A stretch of 64,000 nucleotides of DNA from Paenibacillus_E qinlingensis (GTDB lineage: Bacteria > Bacillota > Bacilli > Paenibacillales > NBRC-103111): positions 75,728-139,727 of the forward strand of contig NZ_JAQIVH010000033.1 in assembly GCF_028746185.1 (NCBI RefSeq), given 5' to 3'. Shown in pieces: positions 1 through 9,184 of the stretch. Positions within the stretch are counted from its first letter, which is position 1. Each line of letters begins with the position of its first letter. A program made the translations under genes and the position numbers. Below the pieces are notes generated by a model. That model ran no database searches. It was given only the letters and a program-made list of their open reading frames with translations, and was not told the DNA's origin.

Positions 1-1797
1 AGCGCTGAGTTCTGGCGTCCCTTCAGGTGTCACCTGATTACCGGGGTATAAGCTGAATAGATGAGCAAAATGGCGATGGTCTGGCTGCGCCTCTTCATAA
101 TCCTCCAGCCACTCCTGCAATTGTCCTCTTCGTCCAATCATCAATGGCGGCAACATACCGATGGCTTGTTTCAGCTTCCGTTGCAGCTCTACATCCACTT
201 GCAAATGCTCTGACGCTTCTAGGCAAAATACGAACAAATCGCGTACCAGCACCTGGTCCAGCGTAGATCCCATGGACAACTGATATTCGCTTCGCTGCGG
301 ATCATTTACATAGAAACTGTTCTCCGGTGAATTCGACGGGCCAGTCACCAACCAGCCATACTTCGGATGAACCGTCATATAGTCGAGGAAAAAGGCAGCA
401 GCTTCTTTCAGTACAGGATACGCCGTCTCTGCCAGAAACGCCTGATCGAGCCCGAATTCATAGTGCTCACGAAGATGCGTGGCAATCCACAAGCCACCCG
501 TTACGTTCAGCCCCCATGACGTTTCCCACCCCGGTGACGCGAATCCCCAAGCGTTGGTAAATACGTGGGCAACCCATCCCTCACAGCCATAGAAATGCTG
601 CGCTGCCGCTCTTCCACTCCCCGCTAACTGCTCAATGAATCGCATTAAGGGTAGATGACATTCCGCCAAATTGCTCACTTCCGTCGGGAAATAATTCATT
701 TGGGTGTTGATATCCAGATGATAGTCGCAGCTCCATTGCATCCGATTGGCTTCGCCGTCATTCCAAATTCCTTGCAAATTGAGTGGCAGCGGAGAATCCG
801 CCCTTGCTCCGGCAATCGTCAGATAGCGACCATATTGATAAAATAAGGCAAATAAGTGCGGATCATCATCCTGCCCCTTCAGAAAGAGCTGTATTCTTTC
901 GTCTGTGGGTAGATGCGAGTGATCCGTTACACCTAGATCTAGGTGTACTCTGTCATACAAACTCTGATAATCCGCCACGTGGTCTTCTCTCAGTCGCTCA
1001 TAGCCTTTGGCTATTGCATCTTCAACTTGACGTGCTGACTTAGAGATCCACTCGTCATCGCTACTACCGTAATCGGTGTTTGCTGCCAAATAGATCACCA
1101 CGTCGTCTGCGTTATTGATCCGAATTTGATCACCGACTGCGGACACACTACCGCCGTTGGCAATAACTTTCAGTACACCTTGGCAGCGTACACCGCACTC
1201 TCCATTGCTATGCATGCTTTCTACCGCTTGCCCTTCAAAAACTAACGTATCGTTACCGCTTAAAGTTGCAGCGAACCTATCTGTTCTTCCGAGAATACGC
1301 AGCGTAAGTGAAATACTGCCAGACTGATCGCTAGTTAATCGTGAGGCGACGACGCCATCCGGATGCGACGCATAAACCTCTCTTGTTCGTCTATGCCCTT
1401 CGGAGATGTACGCTGTCCGCGTGCAAGCACTCTGAAGATCCAGCTCTCGAACCAACTGATCACCATGATCGTCAAACGTTAGTTGAACATCACACATCGA
1501 TAAGTTCGTACCGAAGTTCCCTTTTTCGGGTTGCAGCGACTGCTTCGCCAGCTCATCACCCCGTCTATAATCGCCTCCAAAAAAATGCTCTCTCATTTGA
1601 TCCAAATCTGCTCTACGGTTGGAGTGACCAAGAATCGGTTCTGCTTTCCCTGACCAATACGTCACTTCTGTAAGGCTCCATGTTTCATGCTTCACGCCGC
1701 CACAGATCATAGCCCCCAATCGTCCATTTCCGATAGGCAGTCCCTGTGACCAATTCGATGCAGGACGCGTATACCATAGCTTCATTTCATTCATCAT
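1..1797 (-). CDS. GH95 family alpha-L-fucosidase-type glycoside hydrolase, 3' part cut by window edge
   Basis: The reading frame is open from an ATG at 1797 to the first base of the window (599 codons), so the C-terminus is missing. A strong ribosome site (GGGGGAA) lies about 7 bases upstream of the first of two adjacent ATGs. No signal peptide is seen, so the enzyme is probably cytoplasmic. Recognisable GH95 stretches include NGRLGAM near the N-terminus, LYDRVHLDLG, the NLQGIWND segment, the SCDYHLDINTQMNYFP block and GWVAHVFTNAWGF. Family members are inverting alpha-1,2-L-fucosidases; some act on alpha-L-galactosides, so the substrate is inferred. Its neighbourhood of alpha-mannosidases and an oligosaccharide importer fits intracellular trimming of imported glycans. 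Upstream direct repeats suggest an activator-dependent promoter. Confidence 0.88.
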   Translation of the reverse strand, partial: MMNEMKLWYTRPASNWSQGLPIGNGRLGAMICGGVKHETWSLTEVTYWSGKAEPILGHSNRRADLDQMREHFFGGDYRRGDELAKQSLQPEKGNFGTNLSMCDVQLTFDDHGDQLVRELDLQSACTRTAYISEGHRRTREVYASHPDGVVASRLTSDQSGSISLTLRILGRTDRFAATLSGNDTLVFEGQAVESMHSNGECGVRCQGVLKVIANGGSVSAVGDQIRINNADDVVIYLAANTDYGSSDDEWISKSARQVEDAIAKGYERLREDHVADYQSLYDRVHLDLGVTDHSHLPTDERIQLFLKGQDDDPHLFALFYQYGRYLTIAGARADSPLPLNLQGIWNDGEANRMQWSCDYHLDINTQMNYFPTEVSNLAECHLPLMRFIEQLAGSGRAAAQHFYGCEGWVAHVFTNAWGFASPGWETSWGLNVTGGLWIATHLREHYEFGLDQAFLAETAYPVLKEAAAFFLDYMTVHPKYGWLVTGPSNSPENSFYVNDPQRSEYQLSMGSTLDQVLVRDLFVFCLEASEHLQVDVELQRKLKQAIGMLPPLMIGRRGQLQEWLEDYEEAQPDHRHFAHLFSLYPGNQVTPEGTPELSA

Positions 1798-1834
1798 TGC
1801 AATTCCCCCATAATGATTACGCTTTCTTTATGCT

Positions 1835-1918
1835 ATTGTAGGGGATATTTCCCCGCTATAGCTAGGTACAATTGCGGTATCCCACGTACAATTGCCTCAA
1901 TAGCCAGGGTACATCTCA
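1835..1918 (-). promoter_or_regulatory. Probable activator-dependent promoter of the GH95 gene with direct repeats
   Basis: On the minus strand TACAAT (1840-1835) is a good -10 hexamer about 40 bases before the GH95 start, but no -35 match lies 16-18 bases further upstream. The sequence GTACAATTGC occurs at 1866 and again at 1886, a 20 bp period, with a shorter GTACAT at 1909. Tandem sites about two helical turns apart are typical of AraC-family operators, and the window is rich in such regulators. The assignment to any one regulator is inference. The remainder of the 1798-2124 gap holds only the promoter area of the next gene (TTGACT at 2071, an AT-rich stretch near 2095). Confidence 0.4.
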
Positions 1919-2124
1919 CATTTGAGCATCCAATTATCCCTTCTTCATTGTGAAGGCAGCACTGCTTGGGCCGTGAACAGGTAAGCCACGTTAAAATTCG
2001 CTATAAATAGTGGTTTTCCGCATGCAATTGAATAGAAAATTAGCCCATTTCACTCATGACAACGAACAAGTTGACTGTTATGCTAGCCTCAAAATACAGA
2101 TTCACGGTATAAGGGAGGCTAGGC

Positions 2125-3567
2125 ATGTATCCATTGTGGAAAAAAACTTATCTGCTCTTGACGGCTAGTGCACTGTTATTGACTGGTGTAGCCGTTGGGG
2201 GATCTAGGGCTGACGCAGAGGCAGATATTAGAAGCATGAGCCTGCGTCCAATAGGGGGAGACTATGAACATAGGCTTCAATACGTAACCGCAGAAGTTCC
2301 CTTCGTCATTATGTACGATACAACCAAGGTTGTGTCTACAACTTCAACCGATACCTTGTTCTATTCGCGAGATAATGGGGTAAGCTGGATTCCACTCACG
2401 CGCGGGCAAGGCGGCGCACTAACACTCCCGATCGATGCCAGCCTCACCTCTGTTCGGTTTCGCATACACGCTTGGTTCGATCCCCTCGTGGGCAGCAATA
2501 GTGAGGACGATTATGTGTCTGCACCATACTCCGTGAAGCAGCCTGGCGCTCCGACCGATGTGAAAGCCACAGCCAATTCCAACGGATCCGTGACACTAAC
2601 TTGGCTGGACAATTCGAATATGGAATCCCGTTACGACATTACGCGATCAGGACCTGATGGCAAGAAGACATTCACCTTTTCAGGTAAAACCGATTCGATT
2701 GGCCAAGTCTCCTATGTAGATACGCAAACAAGTAAAACCAATAATACATGGTACGTGTACCAAATTAAGCCCATCATTGACCAATATGCCATTCCCGAGT
2801 ATTTGGTCCCCGGAGAGGCCGTCACGATTGTGGAGTCTACACCTCCACTCGGACAAATTAAAGATATTCAAATCGATGCGCCTCTCTTGAAGGGATCAGG
2901 CATACAACCGATTCTGAAGCCAGGTAAAACTACATTAAACATTCTCGATGATATTGCTCGAATCACGGTTTCATCTGATCTCATATCGAAAGTAGACGGT
3001 GTTATAACGAACGTACCCGACATCTTTGCTGGTGCCAGTTCATGGGCACTGCCAGAGTTAAAGCAAGCGTTTGGTCTCGGATTGACGACCAGTGAAACCA
3101 TGAGCAAGTATACAGAGGCGATTACGAGAGAAGATTTTGCTGGGCTTGCCATTCGGCTCTATGAGAAGCTGACGGGGAAAACGGTAGCACCTGACTACAA
3201 TCCCGTGTTCAAAGATACGAATAATGTGCAAGTGAACCAGGCGTATCGGCTGGGGATCGTGAACGGCTTGACGAATGATACGTTTGGTCCTAAAAACCCC
3301 ATCACCCGCCAGGAGATGAGCGTTATGCTGCTGCGAACGGTAAGACTGGCCAAGTCAGGTGTAGCACTGGATACAACGACGAAGATGACTTTCAGTGATT
3401 CCAGCTCCATCTCCAGCTGGGCGCAGGATGCGATGAACTTTGTTGTGAACTACGGCATCATGAACGGCGTTGCTGGCAACAAGCTCGATCCGCATGGGAA
3501 TACCACTCGTGAGCAGGCGATCCTTCTCTCGCTGCGCACGTACTTGGCAACAGCCGTACTGCATTAG
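2125..3567 (+). CDS. Secreted fibronectin type III / SLH-domain surface protein
   Basis: 480 residues, starting at an ATG 6 bases after an AAGGGAGG ribosome site (2111-2118). Residues 1 to about 32 form a signal peptide (WKKTYLLLTASALLLTGVAVGG core, then ADAEA). A fibronectin type III domain spans roughly residues 140-240 (PGAPTDVKATANSNGSVTLTW start). The last 190 residues contain SLH-type repeats; the clearest are the last two (VFKD..A..LGIVNG.T...FGP..PITRQEM and FSD..SISSWAQDAMNFVVNYGIMNG). SLH domains bind pyruvylated secondary cell-wall polymer, so the protein should be held on the wall. No catalytic motif is visible. The gene is monocistronic and converges on the GH38 operon; a palindromic repeat lies between them. 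Confidence 0.85.
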   Translation: MYPLWKKTYLLLTASALLLTGVAVGGSRADAEADIRSMSLRPIGGDYEHRLQYVTAEVPFVIMYDTTKVVSTTSTDTLFYSRDNGVSWIPLTRGQGGALTLPIDASLTSVRFRIHAWFDPLVGSNSEDDYVSAPYSVKQPGAPTDVKATANSNGSVTLTWLDNSNMESRYDITRSGPDGKKTFTFSGKTDSIGQVSYVDTQTSKTNNTWYVYQIKPIIDQYAIPEYLVPGEAVTIVESTPPLGQIKDIQIDAPLLKGSGIQPILKPGKTTLNILDDIARITVSSDLISKVDGVITNVPDIFAGASSWALPELKQAFGLGLTTSETMSKYTEAITREDFAGLAIRLYEKLTGKTVAPDYNPVFKDTNNVQVNQAYRLGIVNGLTNDTFGPKNPITRQEMSVMLLRTVRLAKSGVALDTTTKMTFSDSSSISSWAQDAMNFVVNYGIMNGVAGNKLDPHGNTTREQAILLSLRTYLATAVLH

Positions 3568-3595
3568 ATATTCCCAGCGCGCCACTCGAAACGAA

Positions 3596-3780
3596 TTAGT
3601 CCGAAAAAACCTAACTAATTTGCCTCCCAGCACCCTAAAGCCGCAATTAGTCCGAAAAATCCCAACTATATCGACCCAAACGGCCTTTCCTCGTAAAAAA
3701 TGGGGAAATAATTCGGTAGAATCTGACTATATACCTTTTTGGCAACAAAACCCCGATTTAGTTCGGAGAAATCGGACTAA
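3596..3780. repeat. Dyad intergenic element, sequence type 1 (four motif copies)
   Basis: Motif copies start with TTAGTCCGAAAAA...CTAA at 3596 and 3647 on the plus strand (51 bp apart). Two inverted copies start at 3730 (ATAGTCAGATTCT) and 3780 (TTAGTCCGATTTCT) reading down the minus strand, 50 bp apart. The whole is an imperfect dyad between two convergent genes. Each motif is itself a loose palindrome (TTAGT...ACTAA). No ORF of note and no transposase or terminal target duplication is seen. The same plan with different core sequences recurs at 23597-23773 and 41812-41986, and a half copy of this sequence type sits at 31689-31770. Confidence 0.75.
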
Positions 3781-3803
3781 CGCAGCTTTGGGCGATGATC
3801 GTC

Positions 3804-3843
3804 AAAAAAAAGGAGCTAAGCGCCTATAAACCGCCTAGCTCCT
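3804..3843 (-). terminator. Rho-independent terminator of the GH38 operon
   Basis: On the minus strand the stem AGGAGCTAGGCG / CGCTTAGCTCCT is followed by a run of eight T. It lies just after the stop of the 3853-6429 gene. The stem is nearly identical to that of the terminator at 31598-31634, 28 kb away, and both sit next to type 1 intergenic repeats. Confidence 0.9.
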
Positions 3844-3852
3844 GCTTCAATT

Positions 3853-6429
3853 TCAAACAAACCAAAGCTTCATCGTTTTAATTTCAAAAGGATTCATCGT
3901 CACGGCAAAGTGATCTCTGCCAAACTCTATTTTCGTTTCCTTCGTCCGCTCGACCAGATCACATTCCTTCACATCTGCTATAGACTCCGTGAATGGAAGC
4001 TTTACCGCTGAGCATGTATCGAGCAGGTTTTGGAAGCGTAAGATGTAGGCATCGCCTTGCTCCGCTTTTTTGAAGGATAAGACATGGATCCCCTCTACAC
4101 CTTCTGTCAGAAATTGATAGCTTGAGGGTCCTGAAGGCTTCCAACCTGCTATCACCTGAGCCGGCATACAGGCTTCGGCCGCTAGCTGCTGAACGTGTCC
4201 TGCCTTCCAATCCCCCGTATGAGGAACTAGTCGGAAGGCATACTGGAAACTGCCGCTGATCCATTGCGGGAAGTTCGTCCCCCATTGATTGTTAAATAAG
4301 TTGAAATGAAGGATTGGTTGTTCGGGTACGTACACTTCTTTGGCATACTGGTAAATTCCCTTCTCACCAATGGAAAATAACGGTGTATCGAAGGGGATAA
4401 TCGCCAGTCCCACTTGTTCATCCTGTACATCTACCCATTGGCTAGCGCAGTGAAGGCGTGTATTCGCACCTTTCTCAATATCGGCAACCGGATTAACAAC
4501 ACTGCCTAATTTTTGGAATCGATACGCCGGATGATCTGCGTTCAGAGCAAACGTAAAGTGCCCACTCTCGGCATACGCAGTAGAGGCTTTACGATCAACG
4601 GCCAACTGCATATCAGCAAATGGTTGGTCAGCTTCCAAACGCATTACTACGCGGATCTCTTCCCCGTTTCCAAACTCCTCATAGCTTTCAGTTGGCGTCG
4701 TGAAGACTGTTTCAATGCTGCCCCAGCCTACGCCATTTGAAATTTTAACATCTGCAAGATGCAGCCCATATCCCTTATGATCAATTCTAGGGTAACCTGG
4801 TTTACCAAAATCGTTCACATACCAATCCATGAGATCATAGCTGTATGTTTTCACAAAATTCAGGATATCTTCTTTCCCGTAAACATCGTATTCGTATTGC
4901 GCGAACCTTCCGTTAATCGCCCATTCCTTCTGATTCTGCTTGTCATAAAAGCTAGTTATACAGCCTGACTGCGCGCTGACCACGATGCGTATCGCATCGT
5001 TTTCTAATATCGCGTTCTCTGCGTCTTTCACTGCGATGATATCTGAATGAGCGTCAACCATGCTTTGCGCATACTCAAAAGTTCGATACCCCATCGGTGC
5101 TAACTCTCCAACGTTGGCCTCGCCCGTTTCATTCACGAAATAGGATTCCTTCGTTTCTCTATCTGTCAGTGTACCGTGCTTCCGCTGCTCAAGGGTGATC
5201 TTCACATGCTGTCGTTCCCAAGCAAGCGGGTTATACACGCCAATAATATTCGAATCTATGGCTGTAAAAGGTTGAACTTCGCTTAACGCTTTCTCTGCTT
5301 GATCTATGTAATTTCTTTGTTCAGCCCAAGAAGCCTCCGTCTTAAGATAGGAGTCTGGAAACATCGCTCTGTCTTTCTCAATCGCGGCCTTTCCAAAAGC
5401 ACGCTGGCTGTTGCGTCCAGGCAGTAAATTCGATTTGATATCGATCCCCCACGTATGTTCGCCGAATAACAGCGTGTGTTCATACGCCTCCGCTATGGCA
5501 GCCGCGTGATCTTCTTCACGCATCCCTTGCAGCTGCTCAAGCGTGGACAAGCTTTCGCGTGTTGCAATATCCGAGCGCATCCGCCGTACACGGGACACTT
5601 CTTCTGGATAAGTGCCAATTCCATGAATCCAGGTATCGGCCAAATCCTTGCGAATTACTGGGATATCTGAATACTCTCTGGCGACAAAATCACGTGCAAA
5701 GTCGTCCATGGTCCCGATTTTCACCTCGGTATCGGGATACTTACTCGCAATCTCATCCAACAAGTCTTGCACCACGGAGCCATCCTGTGGACCATAGTTG
5801 TCTTGTGTTTGCAGCAGCGCTATCCAAATCGGATAAGGCCAATCATCAGGCGGCGTCAGGTCTGTGCCATAGGCCCCCTTGGAATAATAGGTTAAGACCC
5901 TGCTGCCATCCGGTCCTTCCCAGTGAAATAACCGTGGCAAATCAACCGGTGAAGAACACGCATTTACGCCCAGATGCAAAAATTCAATGCCTGCGTTTTT
6001 CAATAAGGTGGGCAGCATCCAGGTATGACCGGGGACATCTGTCATTTTGGCGGCAATCGCTGTGTGTCCATATGATTCGCGAAGCTTTTCTGAGATGTAG
6101 AGCCCTCTAATATACTCCTCGGTGCCGCAAAACTCCGTATGTGTCGTAAACGGAAGCCCATGCCAACGCAGTTGTCCGTTCCTAATCAAGGCTTCCATTC
6201 TTTCCTTTCTACCCACATCCGGCGTATCCAAACATTCTTTCAGCATCCATGCAGGCAGTGTCCACACATAGTGATGGTCTGGTCCATCCTTCATCGTGTC
6301 TTCACAGACAGCTAGAACATCATTCATCATTTCTTCTCTATATTGGGAGATGACGTTGCTGGCCAAGTCCGTGAAACCCAAGTCTACATGAGTTTTAAAA
6401 ACAACATATATCTTCTCTAGTTGCCTCAC
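3853..6429 (-). CDS. GH38-like alpha-mannosidase-family protein (DUF5054-like)
   Basis: 858 residues from a GTG start with GGAGGAGAG 5-6 bases upstream. The N-terminal (alpha/beta)7-barrel features of GH38 are visible: metal-binding H14-x-D16 in KTHVDLGFTD, and D131 in TDVPGH at the position of the GH38 nucleophile. The C-terminal half is beta-rich, as in GH38. The sequence departs from classical alpha-mannosidases (no HWDREW, TDVPGHTW instead of PDTFG), which fits a divergent GH38-related group, so mannoside specificity is only inferred. There is no signal peptide; it should act in the cytoplasm on imported glycans. It is the last gene of the GDPD-GH38-GH38 group, 28 bases after its partner. 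Confidence 0.75.
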   Translation of the reverse strand: MRQLEKIYVVFKTHVDLGFTDLASNVISQYREEMMNDVLAVCEDTMKDGPDHHYVWTLPAWMLKECLDTPDVGRKERMEALIRNGQLRWHGLPFTTHTEFCGTEEYIRGLYISEKLRESYGHTAIAAKMTDVPGHTWMLPTLLKNAGIEFLHLGVNACSSPVDLPRLFHWEGPDGSRVLTYYSKGAYGTDLTPPDDWPYPIWIALLQTQDNYGPQDGSVVQDLLDEIASKYPDTEVKIGTMDDFARDFVAREYSDIPVIRKDLADTWIHGIGTYPEEVSRVRRMRSDIATRESLSTLEQLQGMREEDHAAAIAEAYEHTLLFGEHTWGIDIKSNLLPGRNSQRAFGKAAIEKDRAMFPDSYLKTEASWAEQRNYIDQAEKALSEVQPFTAIDSNIIGVYNPLAWERQHVKITLEQRKHGTLTDRETKESYFVNETGEANVGELAPMGYRTFEYAQSMVDAHSDIIAVKDAENAILENDAIRIVVSAQSGCITSFYDKQNQKEWAINGRFAQYEYDVYGKEDILNFVKTYSYDLMDWYVNDFGKPGYPRIDHKGYGLHLADVKISNGVGWGSIETVFTTPTESYEEFGNGEEIRVVMRLEADQPFADMQLAVDRKASTAYAESGHFTFALNADHPAYRFQKLGSVVNPVADIEKGANTRLHCASQWVDVQDEQVGLAIIPFDTPLFSIGEKGIYQYAKEVYVPEQPILHFNLFNNQWGTNFPQWISGSFQYAFRLVPHTGDWKAGHVQQLAAEACMPAQVIAGWKPSGPSSYQFLTEGVEGIHVLSFKKAEQGDAYILRFQNLLDTCSAVKLPFTESIADVKECDLVERTKETKIEFGRDHFAVTMNPFEIKTMKLWFV

Positions 6430-6457
6430 TGTTCTCTCCTCCGATATCTATAAATTA

Positions 6458-9184
6458 TCAATGAATCCCGATCGTCACAATTTCACATGGGCTAACTGAC
6501 AATTGAATTTGATCATTAGACTCAGCTTCGATGCGCGATCCCTGCTCTTCTCTGATTGAACTCCTGTAGAACTTGTTATACGAAATATGAGAGTTTACCT
6601 GCAAGCTAACCTTTTGGTCGCTCATATTGTACCAACGCAGCAAGAGCTCCTCCGTTCCTTCTTTCATTTTCATAGAGGAAAATGCCAACTCACGACCTTC
6701 CCACTGGAAAGGGGCAAACGAAGGTGAAATCCTTCCAAGATGGGAATCTGTCTGGCAAGATGTCCATGGAATTTGGAACTGATAAGCCTCCGCATAAGCG
6801 CCCGACAGAATACCATCCCCGTTATGTGGAATGACCAACATCCGTACGGTGTGTTCACCCAGACATTGTGCTTCTGGCGTCGGGAACAAGCCCCAATCGC
6901 CAAGCTCACCAACAGCTCGGAGCAGTGTTATCGCAACCGTATTGCGGACGTCACGCAATACCTCGTATTCGTTCAGGCCTACATTGGCGACAACCAAGCC
7001 TGCCCCGGCTTCACTGAGATCAACGAAAGCCTGCTGATGCTGTGTATTGCTGGGGTTCTGCCATTCTGCCGCCGGCTCATTGCCGCGCTGCGGGACTTCA
7101 AACATCGTGTCGACACAATGAATCCGTGTGTTCAAATCTGTTGGGAAAAGCATCCGTAACCGATGGTCCTTCGCTTGGTTGTTAAAGGTAGCTGTAATGG
7201 CTACCCCTTGCCCCCTGCGGCTTAAGCTGATAACCGTGCGGATCTGCATGGGTACCATGCGGGTTGAGCGCTGTGCTTTTCGCGTCCCGAAGTAGCTCAA
7301 TTTCCGTTGCTCTTCCTCGAGCACTTCGTTTGCAGATGCAGGTAATTCCCAATCATGTACAATTACAATAGATGCTTGGTACGCCGTATCTTCTACTACT
7401 CGAATTTGCGCAGCCAGCTCATAAGTCGTTCGCGGAGTTTCACTATCCGGCTGTTTGTACATGTATTCATTGCCGATATCCCCACTATTCTCATAGATGC
7501 CTAAATCCCGATAAACACGGCCATTCGTCTTGTCAGTTACGTTGAATGAACCGTTCGCGTTGACCTCGACTTTGAGCATCTCATTTTCCAGCACGCGATC
7601 TCCCACTAGTAGCGAGGAAGCAGGCATTTCTGCTTCACGTTTCACCCAGGCATAAGCTTTCAGCCCTAACGCAGGTACATGCTCCGCTTCAAAGGTAAGC
7701 CTCACTTTGCGGCACATATAGGGTTGACGGAACTTATCTTCCGGCAAATCATATCCAAATTGCAGTCCAAGATCCTGCACCGTGCATGCCATGACGTTCG
7801 CGTTTTCATCCATCAGGGTCATACCCGAGAGATCCATAGCTTGGATGGCCTTACTCGCTTCGTCAGGTGTGTAACCGTCACGGAAGTACAAACGCAAGGC
7901 GTCAAGCTCAATATGTACAACACCGCTGCGTTCCCAACCGGAGGTATTCATAACGATGAAGGGCAGCGCATGTTCGCCCATGTTGGCAAAGCCCGATGTA
8001 TCGATCATGCGGGCAATAGCTCGTTTGCTTTCGTCGATGATGGCTTCTGCCACATGCCGGCTTTTCTCAAACCGCGTCACCATTTCACGGTGTACTTCGT
8101 CTACGGAACATCCGCATATGCTGTCATGCGGATGGTTTTGCATCAGTGTTTTCCACGCATAGGTAAATAGATGATGCGGATATTTCTCCTGCGTTCCAAG
8201 GACATGTGCCAAAGCGGCCAAAGGCTCCGCCACTTTTTCCAACATCGCTTGCCCTGCCTGGTTCATTTGTTTCAAATAAACACGGGCAGAGGCGGTGTTC
8301 ACAAGCGTATTCCAACCGTCTGTACGTTGGCTGCGAAGTTCGCCTTTTATTATGGAAAGCTCACGGTTCAGGGAACGCTCAACATCTTGCAGATAATCAA
8401 CAAAATTGGAATGGATAAAGGTTGTATCTGGATAAAGCTCGCGCGCAACTTGAAGTGCTTCCGGCAAATCCAATTGAATCGGTTGATGGTCACAGCCATT
8501 CATGAAGAGCCATTCACCCATCGACGCGTATTTCTCTGCATCAGCCAGCTTCTGGTCCCAGTAGATCCTCGCTTCTTCGCGATCAAGAGGAATTTCCCAT
8601 CCGTTGTTATACCAGTTGGCAAACAAAATGCCGAGTACCTGTGAACCATCCGGGCCCTCCCACGTCAGTTCCGAAAACGACGACTCGTAATCACCATCTG
8701 ACACGGTGTTGTTAAAACCTGTTGGCTTAACGCCTCGCCCAAAAAACACATTCGTAATCCCGAACTGCCGCATCAGTTGCGGCGTCTGACCCACTAGACC
8801 AAAGGTATCGGGAAAGTAGCCGATTTTCGAAACAGACCCATATTTCATCGCATCTTGGTGACCAATCTGCATATTTCTTACGTTGGCCTCGCCGCTAGTT
8901 AAGAAGGCATCCTGCAGGATATACCAGGGACCAATCAAAATCCGCCCGTCCCGAATCAAACGGGATAATCGGTCTTGCTGATCGGGTCTAACCTGCAAAT
9001 AGTCCTCAAGAATAATCGTTTGTCCGTCCAAGAAAAAACTGCGATAATTCGGATCTTGATCCAGTTTATTCAGCAGTTCATCCACGAGTTTGACGAGACG
9101 CACATGATGTTTCTCATAAGGTAAATACCATTCTCGATCCCAATGTGTATGGGAAATGATATGAGCTGTTCGCTTCGAATTCAT
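6458..9184 (-). CDS. GH38 alpha-mannosidase
   Basis: 908 residues, within the usual range for bacterial cytosolic GH38 enzymes such as MngB. The N-terminal HTHWDREWY motif supplies zinc ligands H14 and D16. PDTFG (D126) is the expected nucleophile position, and NHPHDSICGCSVDEVH is the conserved helical-domain segment. Retaining GH38 enzymes remove alpha-linked mannose. The start overlaps the upstream GDPD-like gene by 4 bases (ATGA), a sign of translational coupling. No secretion signal is present. With the divergent GH38 homologue downstream and the GH95 enzyme nearby, it suggests breakdown of imported mannose- and fucose-containing oligosaccharides. Confidence 0.9.
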   Translation of the reverse strand: MNSKRTAHIISHTHWDREWYLPYEKHHVRLVKLVDELLNKLDQDPNYRSFFLDGQTIILEDYLQVRPDQQDRLSRLIRDGRILIGPWYILQDAFLTSGEANVRNMQIGHQDAMKYGSVSKIGYFPDTFGLVGQTPQLMRQFGITNVFFGRGVKPTGFNNTVSDGDYESSFSELTWEGPDGSQVLGILFANWYNNGWEIPLDREEARIYWDQKLADAEKYASMGEWLFMNGCDHQPIQLDLPEALQVARELYPDTTFIHSNFVDYLQDVERSLNRELSIIKGELRSQRTDGWNTLVNTASARVYLKQMNQAGQAMLEKVAEPLAALAHVLGTQEKYPHHLFTYAWKTLMQNHPHDSICGCSVDEVHREMVTRFEKSRHVAEAIIDESKRAIARMIDTSGFANMGEHALPFIVMNTSGWERSGVVHIELDALRLYFRDGYTPDEASKAIQAMDLSGMTLMDENANVMACTVQDLGLQFGYDLPEDKFRQPYMCRKVRLTFEAEHVPALGLKAYAWVKREAEMPASSLLVGDRVLENEMLKVEVNANGSFNVTDKTNGRVYRDLGIYENSGDIGNEYMYKQPDSETPRTTYELAAQIRVVEDTAYQASIVIVHDWELPASANEVLEEEQRKLSYFGTRKAQRSTRMVPMQIRTVISLSRRGQGVAITATFNNQAKDHRLRMLFPTDLNTRIHCVDTMFEVPQRGNEPAAEWQNPSNTQHQQAFVDLSEAGAGLVVANVGLNEYEVLRDVRNTVAITLLRAVGELGDWGLFPTPEAQCLGEHTVRMLVIPHNGDGILSGAYAEAYQFQIPWTSCQTDSHLGRISPSFAPFQWEGRELAFSSMKMKEGTEELLLRWYNMSDQKVSLQVNSHISYNKFYRSSIREEQGSRIEAESNDQIQLSVSPCEIVTIGIH

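Noticed and set aside
1807..1821. Possible cre box near the GH95 start
   Set aside because: Two mismatches at positions that are nearly invariant in cre sites.
5559..6110. Plus-strand 183-codon open frame
   Set aside because: It is the antisense of the GH38-like gene, with no ribosome site, and its translation has no domain sense.
7679..8170. Plus-strand 163-codon open frame
   Set aside because: Antisense shadow of the GH38 alpha-mannosidase; no ribosome site or family features.
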